Source: Salininema proteolyticum
GTDB taxonomy: Bacteria; Actinomycetota; Actinomycetes; Mycobacteriales; Micromonosporaceae
DNA: 64,000 bases
Reading direction: 5' to 3'
Assembly (NCBI RefSeq): GCF_042685645.1
Contig: NZ_JBHUNX010000001.1
Coordinates: 3,782,001 to 3,846,000 of the forward strand
The notes beneath the pieces are model-generated. The model saw only the letters and a program-made list of their open reading frames with translations, had not been told where the DNA came from and searched no databases. Position numbers and translations under genes: made by a program. Each line of letters opens with the position of its first letter. Position 1 is the first letter of the stretch. This document shows positions 46,471-55,632 of this stretch, one piece after another.

Positions 46471-47243
46471 CCGTCGTCGTCAAGAAGACCAAGCGCCAGC
46501 GCCCTTCGTGGCACAAGCTCAGCGTGTCCGGGATCCGCCACCTCACCGAGGACTCGGTGGAACTGAGCCTCTCGGTCCCCGAGGAGCTGCGGCCCGCCTT
46601 CGACTTCACGCCCGGGCAGCACCTGACGTTCCAGCGGCTGGCCCCCGACGGCACGGAGATCCGCCGCTCCTACTCCATCGCCTCGACGCCGGCCGAGCTG
46701 CGGGAGTCGGGCACGCTGCGCATGGGCATCAAGTCGATCCCGACCGGGTCGTTCTCCAACTTCGCCAACCGGATGCTGACCGAGGGCGAGACCCTCGAGG
46801 CCATGCCGCCGATGGGGCACTTCACCACCGACATCGAACCGGGGCGCCACTACGCCTCGATCGTGGCCGGCTCCGGCATCACCCCGATCATCTCGATCGC
46901 GACCGCCGCTTTGGACGCCGGCGCGACCGTCACCCTCCTGTACTCCAATCGCAGCGCCGACACCGTCATGTTCGACGAGGAGCTCCGGGCCCTGGAGGAG
47001 CGCCACGGCGACCGCCTGCGCCTGCACCACATCCGCACCCGGGAGCGGGGCGACTCGCCTGTGCTGACCGGGCGCCTGACGCCCGAGCGGCTGCGTGAGA
47101 TCTTCGCCTCGGGGCTGATCGAGGCCGACGCCGTCGACGAGTGGTTCCTGTGCGGCCCCTACGAGATGGTGCTCGGGGTCAAGGAGGTCCTGGAGGAGAC
47201 CCGCGCGTCAGAGATCCACACCGAGCTGTACTACGTCGATTAA
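46467..47243 (+). CDS. FAD/NAD(P)-binding oxidoreductase, PaaE-like without the ferredoxin domain
   Basis: 258 residues. The FAD domain has the RSYSI motif (RRSYSIASTP) and the NAD(P) domain begins IVAGSGITPIISIA. The C-terminus reads DEWFLCGPYEMVLG then IHTELYYVD and stops. In PaaE-type reductases a 2Fe-2S domain follows at exactly this point; it is missing here. The gene sits between mqnA and mqnC, with ATGA overlap to mqnA and 19 bases to mqnC. It may supply electrons to a step of menaquinone synthesis; this is inferred only from context. Confidence 0.82.
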   Translation: MTVVVKKTKRQRPSWHKLSVSGIRHLTEDSVELSLSVPEELRPAFDFTPGQHLTFQRLAPDGTEIRRSYSIASTPAELRESGTLRMGIKSIPTGSFSNFANRMLTEGETLEAMPPMGHFTTDIEPGRHYASIVAGSGITPIISIATAALDAGATVTLLYSNRSADTVMFDEELRALEERHGDRLRLHHIRTRERGDSPVLTGRLTPERLREIFASGLIEADAVDEWFLCGPYEMVLGVKEVLEETRASEIHTELYYVD

Positions 47244-47262
47244 CGGCGCTACCCTCGACACC

Positions 47263-48417
47263 ATGGCCGAATTCGACGACATTCTCGCCCGCGCCGCCGA
47301 CGGCGGGAGAATCGAGGCCGAGGATGCCCTCCGCCTCTACACCGACGCGCCCTTCCACGCTCTGGCGGAGGCCGCCAACGCCGCGCGCGAGCGCGTGATC
47401 GGCGACGATATCGTCACCTACATCATCGATCGCAACATCAACTACACGAACGTGTGCACCACGGCGTGCAAGTTCTGCGCCTTCTACCGCGCCCCCAAGC
47501 ACGACGAGGGCTGGACTCACGACAACGCCGAGGTCCTGCGCCGCTGCGGCGAGGCCGTGGACCTCGGGGCCACGCAGGTGATGTTGCAGGGCGGGCACCA
47601 CCCGGAGTTCGGCGTCGAGTACTACGAGGAGCTGTTCTCCGCCGTCAAGGAGCAGTACCCGGACCTGGTGATCCACTCGATCGGCCCCAGCGAGATCGAC
47701 CACATGTCGCGGGTGAGCGGCGTGGAGGTCGACGAGGCGATCAAGCGGATCAAGGCCGCCGGCCTGGACTCGATCGCGGGCGCCGGCGCCGAGATGCTGC
47801 CCGAGCGGCCGCGCAAGGCCATCGCCCCGTTGAAGGAGCCTGGCGGGCGGTGGCTGGAGATCATGGAGGCGGCGCACGTCCAGGGCCTGGAGTCGACGGC
47901 GACCATGATGATGGGCACCGGCGAGACCAACGCCGAGCGCATCGAGCATCTGCGGATGATCCGCGACGTGCAGGACCGCACGGGCGGTTTCCGGTCGTTC
48001 ATCCCGTGGACCTACCAGCCGGAGAACAACCACCTGAAGGGCCGCACCCAGGCGACGGCGCTGGAGTACCTCCGCCTGCTCGCCGTGGCGCGGCTGTTCT
48101 TCCACAATGTGACGCACCTGCAGTCGTCGTGGCTGACCGTCGGCAAGGCCGCCGGGCAGCTGTCGATGCACCTCGGCGTGGACGACCTCGGTTCGATCAT
48201 GTTGGAGGAGAACGTCATCTCCTCGGCCGGGGCGCGGAACCAGTCGAAGCTCGGCGAGCTGATCGACCTGATCCGTTCCGGCGACCGCGTTCCGGCGCAG
48301 CGGAACACGGTGTACGAGCGCATGTCCGTGCACTGGACGCCCGAGGACGACCCGTCCGACGACCGGGTGCGGAGCCACTTCTCGACGATCGTGGCCGATC
48401 TGCAGCAGAAGGCCTGA
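47263..48417 (+). CDS. mqnC: Cyclic dehypoxanthine futalosine synthase (radical SAM)
   Basis: Converts dehypoxanthine futalosine to its cyclic form in the futalosine menaquinone route. 384 residues. Iron-sulfur motif CTTACKFC with C65, C69 and C72. DRNINYTNVCTTACKFCAFYR is characteristic of MqnC, as is MLQGGHHPEFGVEYYEEL. The start is ATG 19 bases after the reductase-like gene. A perfect terminator follows, closing the mqnA operon. Confidence 0.95.
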   Translation: MAEFDDILARAADGGRIEAEDALRLYTDAPFHALAEAANAARERVIGDDIVTYIIDRNINYTNVCTTACKFCAFYRAPKHDEGWTHDNAEVLRRCGEAVDLGATQVMLQGGHHPEFGVEYYEELFSAVKEQYPDLVIHSIGPSEIDHMSRVSGVEVDEAIKRIKAAGLDSIAGAGAEMLPERPRKAIAPLKEPGGRWLEIMEAAHVQGLESTATMMMGTGETNAERIEHLRMIRDVQDRTGGFRSFIPWTYQPENNHLKGRTQATALEYLRLLAVARLFFHNVTHLQSSWLTVGKAAGQLSMHLGVDDLGSIMLEENVISSAGARNQSKLGELIDLIRSGDRVPAQRNTVYERMSVHWTPEDDPSDDRVRSHFSTIVADLQQKA

Positions 48418-48427
48418 CAGTCTTTCC

Positions 48428-48462
48428 GAATGCCCCGCACGGTGCGACCGTGCGGGGCATTC
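48428..48462 (+). terminator. Intrinsic terminator after mqnC
   Basis: A perfect 15-bp stem (48428-48442 with 48448-48462) and a 5-base loop, 10 bases after the stop. Confidence 0.88.
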
Positions 48463-48830
48463 GCGCGTCTCGGGCCGTTTCGGCCGTCGGCCGGTCGGGG
48501 CGTGGCGGGATCGCGTCGGCATGCCGGGGCGAAGCCGGGGGGGAGGAGGCGATCCGCGGCCGCTGGGAGACGAGCGGAGCCGGGGCTCTAGTGCGTCCTA
48601 TGGAGATTCTTTCCGTTCGCGAAAGCTCGCCCGAAACCGAGGATAACATGAATAAAACACCAGGTTAACTGGTATTTTATGGGCAGTCCGAGAACGGTCG
48701 CCGTTAATGCCTGTTGTAGTATGAGGTCGCTTCCGACTCCTCCCGTACCGGTCTCCCGATCGCAGACGCCGACCATGCCGTTCCCCGATCGTCGCCGACC
48801 GGTCCCAATCCGCCTCTCAGAGGAGGGCCA
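48463..48830. other. Upstream region of the polysaccharide cluster
   Basis: About 370 bases. The part 48600-48730 is the most AT-rich of the area and probably holds the promoter. It contains the inverted repeat accag-5-ctggt at 48659-48673. No gene seen. Confidence 0.5.
48659..48673. promoter_or_regulatory. Inverted repeat before wecB
   Basis: Arms accag and ctggt around gttaa, in an AT-rich patch 158 bases before the start codon. Candidate operator or promoter-proximal site. Confidence 0.3.
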
Positions 48831-49916
48831 GTGAAAGTCATCAGCGTCGTGGGCACCCGCCCCCAATTGGTCAAGCTGGGCGCCGTCGCCGCCGCTTTCG
48901 ACGGGACGCCGCACGAGCACCGCATCATCCACACCGGACAGCACTACGACGCCGGCCTGTCCGACGTGTTCTTCTCCGGGCTGGGGATCCCCGCCCCCGA
49001 CCACCACCTCGGCATAGGATCGGGCAGCCACGGCGTCCAGACCGGCACGATGCTCGCGGCGCTCGACCCGGTGTTCGAACGGGAGCGCCCCGACTGGGTC
49101 CTCGTGTACGGCGACACCAACTCCACCCTGGCGGCGGCGGTCTCGGCCGCCAAGATGCACCTGCCCGTGGCCCACTTGGAAGCCGGCCTCCGGTCCTTCA
49201 ACCGGTCCATGCCCGAAGAGCACAACCGCGTGCTGACCGACCACTGCGCGGACCTGCTGCTGGCCCCGACCCGGGAGGCCATGGGCCACTTGGCCGGCGA
49301 GGGCCTGCGGAAGCGGTCCGAACTCGTCGGCGACGTCATGGTCGACGTCTGCCTGAGCACCAGGGACCGCGTCCTCTCCGCCGGCATCCGGCCGAGCCTG
49401 CCGGAGGGGATCGACCCGGACCGGCCTTACGTCCTGGCCACCCTGCACCGGGCCGAGAACACCGACGACCCCGGCCGGCTCCGCTCCATCGTGTCCGCCC
49501 TGGCCGCCTCGGACGTCCCCGTGGCGCTCCTCGCCCACCCCCGCCTGGTCGACCGCTGCGAGCGCTACGGGATCGACCTGACGGCCGGTGCTCTGCGCCC
49601 CGGAGAGCCCCTGCCCTACCGCGACCTGGTCGCCGCCGTACTCGCCTCCCGCGGCGTGGTCACGGACTCCGGCGGGCTCCAGAAGGAGGCCTACCTCCTG
49701 GAGACGCCCTGCACGACGGTGCGGACCGAGACGGAGTGGGTCGAGACGCTGGAGGGCGGCTGGAACGTCCTCATCCCCGAACCGGCGGACCACGACGCGG
49801 CCGAATGGCGCGAACTCCTCGCCAGGACGGTGCCCGGAACCGACCGCGGAGAACCCTACGGCGACGGCAAGGCCGCCCACCGCGTGGTCGACAGGCTCGC
49901 CGAGGTGCGTCCATGA
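48831..49916 (+). CDS. wecB: UDP-N-acetylglucosamine 2-epimerase, non-hydrolysing (WecB/WbpI type)
   Basis: Inverts C2 of a UDP-GlcNAc-type sugar to the manno form. 361 residues. Signatures: VVGTRPQLVKL, HTGQHYD, VYGDTNSTLA, HLEAGLRSFNRSMPEEHNR, and DSGGLQKEAYLLETPC. The GTG start follows gaggagg. The stop overlaps the next start (ATGA). Because the distal genes make a diacetamido-glucuronic sugar, this enzyme could be WbpI-like, acting on UDP-GlcNAc3NAcA rather than UDP-GlcNAc. Sequence alone does not decide. Confidence 0.92.
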   Translation: MKVISVVGTRPQLVKLGAVAAAFDGTPHEHRIIHTGQHYDAGLSDVFFSGLGIPAPDHHLGIGSGSHGVQTGTMLAALDPVFERERPDWVLVYGDTNSTLAAAVSAAKMHLPVAHLEAGLRSFNRSMPEEHNRVLTDHCADLLLAPTREAMGHLAGEGLRKRSELVGDVMVDVCLSTRDRVLSAGIRPSLPEGIDPDRPYVLATLHRAENTDDPGRLRSIVSALAASDVPVALLAHPRLVDRCERYGIDLTAGALRPGEPLPYRDLVAAVLASRGVVTDSGGLQKEAYLLETPCTTVRTETEWVETLEGGWNVLIPEPADHDAAEWRELLARTVPGTDRGEPYGDGKAAHRVVDRLAEVRP

Positions 49917-51271
49917 CCGGATCCGACCGGACACGGAGGCCGAGGATCCTCTACCTCTGCTTCTACTTCCCGCCGTCGCGGGCCAGCGGCGTCTACCGGG
50001 GCGTGGCGACGGCCAACGTCCTGGCTCGATCGGGCTGGGACGTGACGGTCCTGGCAGCGCCCGAGCGGTTCTTCCGCCTGGCGTCCTCGTCGGTCGACGA
50101 GTCGCTGAGCGGGGCCGTGGACCCCTCGGTCACCGTGCGGCGCCCGGAGATCGACTATTTCCCGTGGGAGACGGATGTGCGGCGCATGTCGTGGCTGCGG
50201 TGCCGCTTCCCGGAAGTGGCCGCGCGACGGTACGAGCGGAAGCGCGAGCGCGGGTTTCCCGAGCGCTACGCGTCGTGGGGCGATGAGGCGGTCAAGACGG
50301 GACGCGGGCTGCACCGGCGGAGTCCCTTCGACGCCGTTCTGGCGACCGGCAACCCCTACGCCGCCTTCGCCGCGGCGTGGCGGCTCAACCGCGCCACCGG
50401 TGTTCCGTACGTGCTGGACAACCGCGACGCGTGGACGCTGGACCTGTTCGAGAACCGCGACAAGTTCAAGCCCGGGCACCCGGCCTGGGAATGGGAGGAG
50501 CGGTTCATGCGGACCGCCTCCGGCGTGTGCTTCGTCAACGAGGCGCTGCGGGCATGGCACCGGGACCGCTACCCTTACGCGGCGGAGAAGATGCACGTCG
50601 TCCCCAACGGCTGGGATCCGGGCACCGTCGACATCGAGGAGGCCTCGCGGGCTCCGGGCGGTCCCGGCGACCGCGTGCGGTTCGGGTACCTCGGCACCCT
50701 GACCAAGCAGCAGCCGGTCGAGCCCCTGCTGGAGGCCTTCGAGCTCTTCCTCGGGGAGGGCGGTCGCCCGGCCTCCGTCCTCGACTTCCACGGATACCTC
50801 GAGTTCACGAACCCGGGGAAGAGGGCCATGCTGGAGATCCTCGGGCTGACCGGCGAGCCGCACGAGAGGCGGGTCGGCCGGGGCGAGGTCCGCTACCGGG
50901 GGCCGGCTCCCAAGACGGCCGTCGCCGAGGTCTATCGGGACCTGGACGTCCTCGTCTTCCTCGCCGGCGGTTCCCGCTACGTCACCTCGGGAAAGGTCTT
51001 CGAGTACATGGCGACGGGGAAACCGGTCGTCTCGGTCCACGCCCCCGGATCGGCGGCCGAGGAGTACCTCCGCGACTATCCGTGCTGGGTCCGCCCCGAC
51101 AGCCTGGACCCCTCCGACATCGCCAAGGCCCTGCGCCGGGCGGCCGACCTGGCCGCCGCCCCCGACGACCCCCGCCGCCTCGCCGCCCGGGCCTACGGGG
51201 CCCGCTTCACCCGGGAGAACTCCCTGGCGGACCTCGTCGGCCTGCTCGACTCCCTGGCGGCTCCGGCATGA
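49913..51271 (+). CDS. Glycosyltransferase family 4
   Basis: 452 residues, GT-B fold. N-terminal domain ILYLCFYFPPSRASGVYRG with the acceptor-side Rossmann pattern. The hinge region KMHVVPNGWDPG and the donor-side KVFEYMATGKPVVSV are standard GT4 signatures. It probably transfers a sugar during repeat-unit assembly on a lipid carrier. It is translationally coupled to wecB by a 4-base overlap. The donor is unknown. Confidence 0.88.
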   Translation: MTGSDRTRRPRILYLCFYFPPSRASGVYRGVATANVLARSGWDVTVLAAPERFFRLASSSVDESLSGAVDPSVTVRRPEIDYFPWETDVRRMSWLRCRFPEVAARRYERKRERGFPERYASWGDEAVKTGRGLHRRSPFDAVLATGNPYAAFAAAWRLNRATGVPYVLDNRDAWTLDLFENRDKFKPGHPAWEWEERFMRTASGVCFVNEALRAWHRDRYPYAAEKMHVVPNGWDPGTVDIEEASRAPGGPGDRVRFGYLGTLTKQQPVEPLLEAFELFLGEGGRPASVLDFHGYLEFTNPGKRAMLEILGLTGEPHERRVGRGEVRYRGPAPKTAVAEVYRDLDVLVFLAGGSRYVTSGKVFEYMATGKPVVSVHAPGSAAEEYLRDYPCWVRPDSLDPSDIAKALRRAADLAAAPDDPRRLAARAYGARFTRENSLADLVGLLDSLAAPA

Positions 51272-51290
51272 GACCCCCTGGGAGACGACC

Positions 51291-51752
51291 GTGACATACA
51301 CCCCCGCACCGCGAGCGCTGGTCCTGTGCTTCGGAACCGCCGACCTGCGCCGGACCCGGCGCCTGCTGTACCGCCTGGACAAGGCCGGCGTGCCCGCCAC
51401 GCTGGTCCTGGCCGACGGCGTCGGCCTGGAGCACTCCGACACCCTGGACCTCGGTGAGGCCGAGCGCCGTTCCCTCACCGCGCGCGCGTCGCGCAAGCTC
51501 CTGCGGCGCCGCTTCGGCAGGGCCTATTCCCTTCTGCGCCCCGGAGTCCTGTCCCGCATCGCCTGGCGGAGGAGGAGCCGGATGGACCTCGCGGCGGCGA
51601 CCCACGTGTTCGTGCCCGAGCAGAACGCCCTCCCCTTCGCCCGCCGCCTGGCCCGAGCCCACCCTCACCTCACCGTGACCGTGGACCTGGACATTAGCAA
51701 GATGGCTTCGCCGGCCGGTTCGGCGGGGCGAGAGGAGAAGTCGCGAGAATGA
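51291..51752 (+). CDS. Small protein in the glycosyltransferase operon
   Basis: 153 residues. ALVLCFGTADLRRTRRLLYRLDKAGVPATLVLA reads like the first beta-alpha-beta of a GT-B fold; the rest is Arg-rich (ASRKLLRRRFGRAYSLL) and then VTVDLDISKM. It is too short to be a full transferase, so it may be a regulatory or partner subunit or a truncated N-terminal domain. GTG start after gggag. The stop overlaps the next start by 4 bases, so it is co-translated. Confidence 0.7.
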   Translation: MTYTPAPRALVLCFGTADLRRTRRLLYRLDKAGVPATLVLADGVGLEHSDTLDLGEAERRSLTARASRKLLRRRFGRAYSLLRPGVLSRIAWRRRSRMDLAAATHVFVPEQNALPFARRLARAHPHLTVTVDLDISKMASPAGSAGREEKSRE

Positions 51753-53347
51753 GCACAAGCGAACGAGGCGGATCCCGGGGGACCGTGGCGATGCTCGTGG
51801 ACAATCCCGTCGTCCGCGACTCGCGGGTCCAGAAGGCCGCCCAGTTCCTGGCCGACGGGGACTGGGACGTCACGCTCTTCGGCTACGCGCCAGAGGACGA
51901 GCCGGACGAGTTCGCGCTGGGGCGCGCCAGGGTCGTCCGGGTCCCGTCCGGACAGATGCCGGACGTGCTGCGGCTCAGGAGGGCCGTCGCCCACGTGAGG
52001 AATCCGCTGTCGTACGGCAGCCGCGACAAGGCCGCCTTCAAGGAGACCCGGATGCGGGCCAAGGTCGTCGACGGCGCCGTCCGCAGGGGCCGGCCGTTGG
52101 AGGGCGGCGACCTCGACGGCAAGGACCTCTACGACCGCCTGGCCGACCGGGCGCCGTTCTGGACGGCGGCGAGGTACCGGTGGACGGTCAAGCGCGCCAG
52201 GCAGACCCGGCGCCGCTCGCGCAGCACGGGCGTGAAGTGGAACGGGCGTCTGGAGAAGGCCGCGGTGAACGCCATGCGGCGGTTGGGCGTCCGCGAGTAC
52301 TGGCGCCACAGCTACTCGATGCCGCTGGCCCACGAGGAGGCCATGCTCCAGGAGGTCCTGCGGCTGCGGCCCGACGTCATCCACTGCCAGGACTTCGCTC
52401 CGCTGCGTGTGGCCGTCCGCGCCAAGGAGATCCTCGCGCTGGCAGGGCACCGGGCCGCGGTCGTCTACGACGCGCACGAGTTCGTCGCCGGCGTCAGCGG
52501 GCACGGCCCCGCCTGGAACGCCGGCCTCGTCGACTACGAACGGTCCTATATCGCGGGGGCCGACCGGATCGTGACCGTCTCCGAGGGCGTGGCCGACGAG
52601 CTGGCGGAGTCCTACCGGCTCTCCCGGCGCCCCGACATCGTCCTCAACGTGCCCTTGCGGTTCGACCCGGACTCGTTCACCGCCGACGGGTGGGTCTCGC
52701 CGGGCGGGAACACCGACGTCCGAGCCGACTGCGGCCTCGGACCGGACACACCGCTGCTGCTGTACATGGGCGGTGCGACCGAGCCTCGCGGCCTGAACAC
52801 GCTCATCGACGCCCTGGATCTCCTGCCCGAGGCCCATGCCGCGCTCGTGTGCGCCACCGGGGGGCGCAACCGCTTCCTGCCGGTCCTCATGGACCGCGCC
52901 GAGAGGCTGGGCGTCGCCGACCGGGTCCACTTGAAACCGTACGTCCCGTTCGACAAGCTCGTGGGCTACATCCGGTCCGCGGACGTGGGCGTCCACCCGC
53001 TGCGGCGCGGGCCGGTCAATCACGAGGTCGCCCTGCCCACCAAGCTCTTCGAGTACGCGCAGGCGCGGGTTCCCGTGGCCGTCAGCGACTGCCGCACGAT
53101 GGCCGCGTTCGTCTCCGAGCACGGCAACGGCGAGGTCTTCCCCGCCGACGACGCTCAGGGGCTCGCCGCCGCAGTGTCCGAAGTGCTGGCCGACCCGGAG
53201 GCGTACCGCCGGGTCTACGAGGACGGCGGCCTGGCCGAGACCTACTCGTGGGAGGCGCAGGCAGGCATCTACCACGAGATCTTCACCGATCTCATGGACG
53301 GGCGCGTTCCCGGCACCGCCCCGGAGCAGCAAGCGGCATCCCTTTAG
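51749..53347 (+). CDS. Glycosyltransferase family 4
   Basis: 532 residues, GT-B fold, with a long insertion in the N-terminal domain (about 90-190). VAMLVDNPVVRDSRVQKAA opens the first domain, RPDVIHCQDFAPL follows, and VVYDAHEF ends it. The second domain has LLLYMGGATEPRGLNTLIDAL and TKLFEYAQARVPVAVSD. It is a close paralogue of the gene at 55633 in architecture and in motifs (SRVQKAA, RGPVNHEVALPTK). Last gene of the wecB operon. A hairpin separates it from the convergent GT2 gene. Confidence 0.88.
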   Translation: MSTSERGGSRGTVAMLVDNPVVRDSRVQKAAQFLADGDWDVTLFGYAPEDEPDEFALGRARVVRVPSGQMPDVLRLRRAVAHVRNPLSYGSRDKAAFKETRMRAKVVDGAVRRGRPLEGGDLDGKDLYDRLADRAPFWTAARYRWTVKRARQTRRRSRSTGVKWNGRLEKAAVNAMRRLGVREYWRHSYSMPLAHEEAMLQEVLRLRPDVIHCQDFAPLRVAVRAKEILALAGHRAAVVYDAHEFVAGVSGHGPAWNAGLVDYERSYIAGADRIVTVSEGVADELAESYRLSRRPDIVLNVPLRFDPDSFTADGWVSPGGNTDVRADCGLGPDTPLLLYMGGATEPRGLNTLIDALDLLPEAHAALVCATGGRNRFLPVLMDRAERLGVADRVHLKPYVPFDKLVGYIRSADVGVHPLRRGPVNHEVALPTKLFEYAQARVPVAVSDCRTMAAFVSEHGNGEVFPADDAQGLAAAVSEVLADPEAYRRVYEDGGLAETYSWEAQAGIYHEIFTDLMDGRVPGTAPEQQAASL

Positions 53348-53467
53348 TTTCTCAGACGGCGCCGAACCCCGGATCCGTGATCGGCGGCGGTGAAATCAGA
53401 GCGGTCGAGTGCAGGCTCCGCGACGCAGCCGCTTTGCCGACATGGAAGTCCGAACAAGGACGTGGTG

Positions 53468-53504
53468 GAGAGATCGCCGGCTTCTGGGAAGCTGGCGACC
53501 TCTC
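53468..53504. terminator. Bidirectional hairpin between convergent genes
   Basis: A 16-bp stem with one mismatch and one G-U (53468-53483 with 53489-53504), loop of 5. It lies between convergent ends. Confidence 0.6.
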
Positions 53505-53516
53505 GGTCCGCGGGCG

Positions 53517-55115
53517 CTACTTTCCGGCGATTCTCCGGGCGACCCGAGTCACCTTGCCGAGCAGCGAGACGCGGCGGCACTCGAGCACACCGCCGTCCGC
53601 GCCCTTGACGTGCACCGAGTAAGCCTTGACTCCCTTGCGGACGGTGAGCGGCTCTCCCTGTTTCCGGAAGGAGAGGGGCAGGTCGTACACCTTGTCCTTC
53701 AGCCTCGTCCTGACGCGCACCTGCCAACGTCCGACATCGGCCCCGGCGAAATCCTCGGCCGACAGGCGGATCGACACTTTCGTCCTGTCGCCGTGGGCGC
53801 CCTCCGAGGCGGAGAACTCTGCGGACTCACCGCCGGCGTCCTCAAGCGAGAGGGTCTTGGCCTTGGGAGGCTTCTTGCCCGGTTTCAGCTCCAACGGAAC
53901 GACGGAGAGGTGCTCGTCGGCGTTCGACCCTGAAAGGGGGACTTCGAATCCCACCGTGATCGACCCGTCGGACCCCTTGCGCATTCTGGCCTGCGTGACG
54001 CCCTTGGCGAAACGTCCCTTGACCGATTCGTCGAGGACCTCGAAGGCGCGATCGGGAACTACCGACTCCCCATAGGAGGGGTACATCGCGAACACCCCGC
54101 CTTCGGCGAGACGGAAGCCCGGCACGGGTCCATTGGTCGTGTAGTAGACGAATTCTTTGAGTGCGTCGAGGTCCCCGGCCTGGGCCAGCATGATGCGGGC
54201 ACGGCGTTCGATGAGGAGGCGGTCGCGGATCCGGTCAGTGAAGTAGGCGTCGGCCGCGTCGGCGATGACGTTCATCGTCTCGCGCTGGAGGTCTTCGGGC
54301 AGCTGGAGGAAGTCCCCTTCGAGCGCGTTGCGGAACTCCACCGAGAAGAGGCGGACGATCACCGCGTCGCGGCGCGGCCCGGGCTCGACGAGGTCGGCGA
54401 CCGTGTCCATCACCTTCCGGGTACAGCGTGCCCGCTCAGGGTGCGTGACGCTGTAGGTGATGTTCGAGTCGTCCTCGCGCCGGACGGCGAAGTAGTGGTC
54501 GTAGTCGGCCAGCACCGACACCTTCTCCGCCAAGATCATCGCGTGGAGCGCGAAGGGCTGGTCGCTGGTGAACTTCATCGATTCCGGGAAGGCCGCGCCG
54601 ATCTCACGGACGTGGTCGAGCCGGAACAGCTTGGTGTTCGAGATCGCCCAGGGAAGAGGCGAGTCGTAGAGGCTGACGTCCGGGTCGGTATTCGCGAAGA
54701 TCCGCTTGGCGACGGCCTTGCCTCCCACGCCGATCATCTTCGGGACGACCACATCGGATCCCTGGTCGTCGGCATAGTCGACCATGCGCGCCAGGGACTC
54801 CCGCCCCAGGTAGTCGTCCGATCCCATGAAGAACACGTAACGCCCTGCGGCCCTCTCCATGCCGCGGTTGCTCGGCGCCGCGGCGCTTCCCGAGTTCTCC
54901 TGGTCGAGGATGGTGAAGAGGTCGGGATACTTGTCCGCGTAACGCTCCAGCTCCTCTCGCGAACCGTCGGTCGAACCGTCGTTGACGGCCACGATCTCCA
55001 TTCGCTCGTGGCCGATCGTCTGGTCGACCAGTGAATCAAGGCACTCGCGCAGGTAGGGAAGGGTGTTGTAGACGGCCATGACAACGCTGACGTCCGGCTG
55101 GGCGGTTCTGGACAT
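53517..55115 (-). CDS. Glycosyltransferase family 2 with C-terminal extension
   Basis: 532 residues. GT-A domain: VSVVMAVYNTLPYLRECLDSL, VNDGSTDGS, and the metal site FMGSDDYL. Residues about 330-530 are beta-rich with no known motif and resemble the C-terminal part of TarS/TarQ-type wall polymer transferases. Basic C-terminus. It is opposite in direction to its neighbours, with the divergent GT4 paralogue 500 bases upstream. A role in decorating a wall polymer is plausible. Confidence 0.87.
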   Translation of the reverse strand: MSRTAQPDVSVVMAVYNTLPYLRECLDSLVDQTIGHERMEIVAVNDGSTDGSREELERYADKYPDLFTILDQENSGSAAAPSNRGMERAAGRYVFFMGSDDYLGRESLARMVDYADDQGSDVVVPKMIGVGGKAVAKRIFANTDPDVSLYDSPLPWAISNTKLFRLDHVREIGAAFPESMKFTSDQPFALHAMILAEKVSVLADYDHYFAVRREDDSNITYSVTHPERARCTRKVMDTVADLVEPGPRRDAVIVRLFSVEFRNALEGDFLQLPEDLQRETMNVIADAADAYFTDRIRDRLLIERRARIMLAQAGDLDALKEFVYYTTNGPVPGFRLAEGGVFAMYPSYGESVVPDRAFEVLDESVKGRFAKGVTQARMRKGSDGSITVGFEVPLSGSNADEHLSVVPLELKPGKKPPKAKTLSLEDAGGESAEFSASEGAHGDRTKVSIRLSAEDFAGADVGRWQVRVRTRLKDKVYDLPLSFRKQGEPLTVRKGVKAYSVHVKGADGGVLECRRVSLLGKVTRVARRIAGK

Positions 55116-55632
55116 GAATCGGGTTCCTCAAGGCGGTTCCGGCGGCAAGGTGAACGGGGAGGCCCGTGCGGCCCGGCGAGCCTGCGTCGGGGCGAGACCC
55201 GAGGAGGCAGGCCGACACGCGGGCGAGGCACTCTTTTCCGACATTGTAGCCCAGCATTCAATCGGCGTTACAGCGCAGGATACTCGCCGCAATTCCGCGT
55301 CCTGGAACACGGTCAGCGCCCATTCTCCGTTTTCGACCGATTTCCGGTTACGCGCTCGATCCGGCGATCCGGAAAAAGAGACCGGAATTGTGCATCCGAA
55401 ATCCCGAAACCGTCCGCCAGAGAGGCGAACATCACTCACATAAGGCGCAGTGCACTGGGCTCGAGCATGTGGATGCCCGATGCACAGTTTTTATTGATAT
55501 ACAAGACTATTTCAATACTCAACGAGAGCCCGCCACATCGGACCGGGAAAACACAGGTAACATACTCCCTTGACATCTCTGGAATCCCCTGCGCAAAACT
55601 ACGGCGCAGAACCCCTGTGGAAAGGAAACGGC
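55116..55632. other. AT-rich divergent regulatory region
   Basis: About 500 bases between the GT2 gene and a divergent GT4 gene. The stretch 55440-55620 is strongly AT-rich for this genome. A ttgaca at 55570 could be a -35 box, but no clear -10 was found. No gene seen. Confidence 0.5.

Noticed and set aside
55570..55632. TTG start for the GT4 gene
   Set aside because: No Shine-Dalgarno; the bases read ttgaca like a -35 box. The GTG at 55633 has aaagga and aligns with its paralogue.
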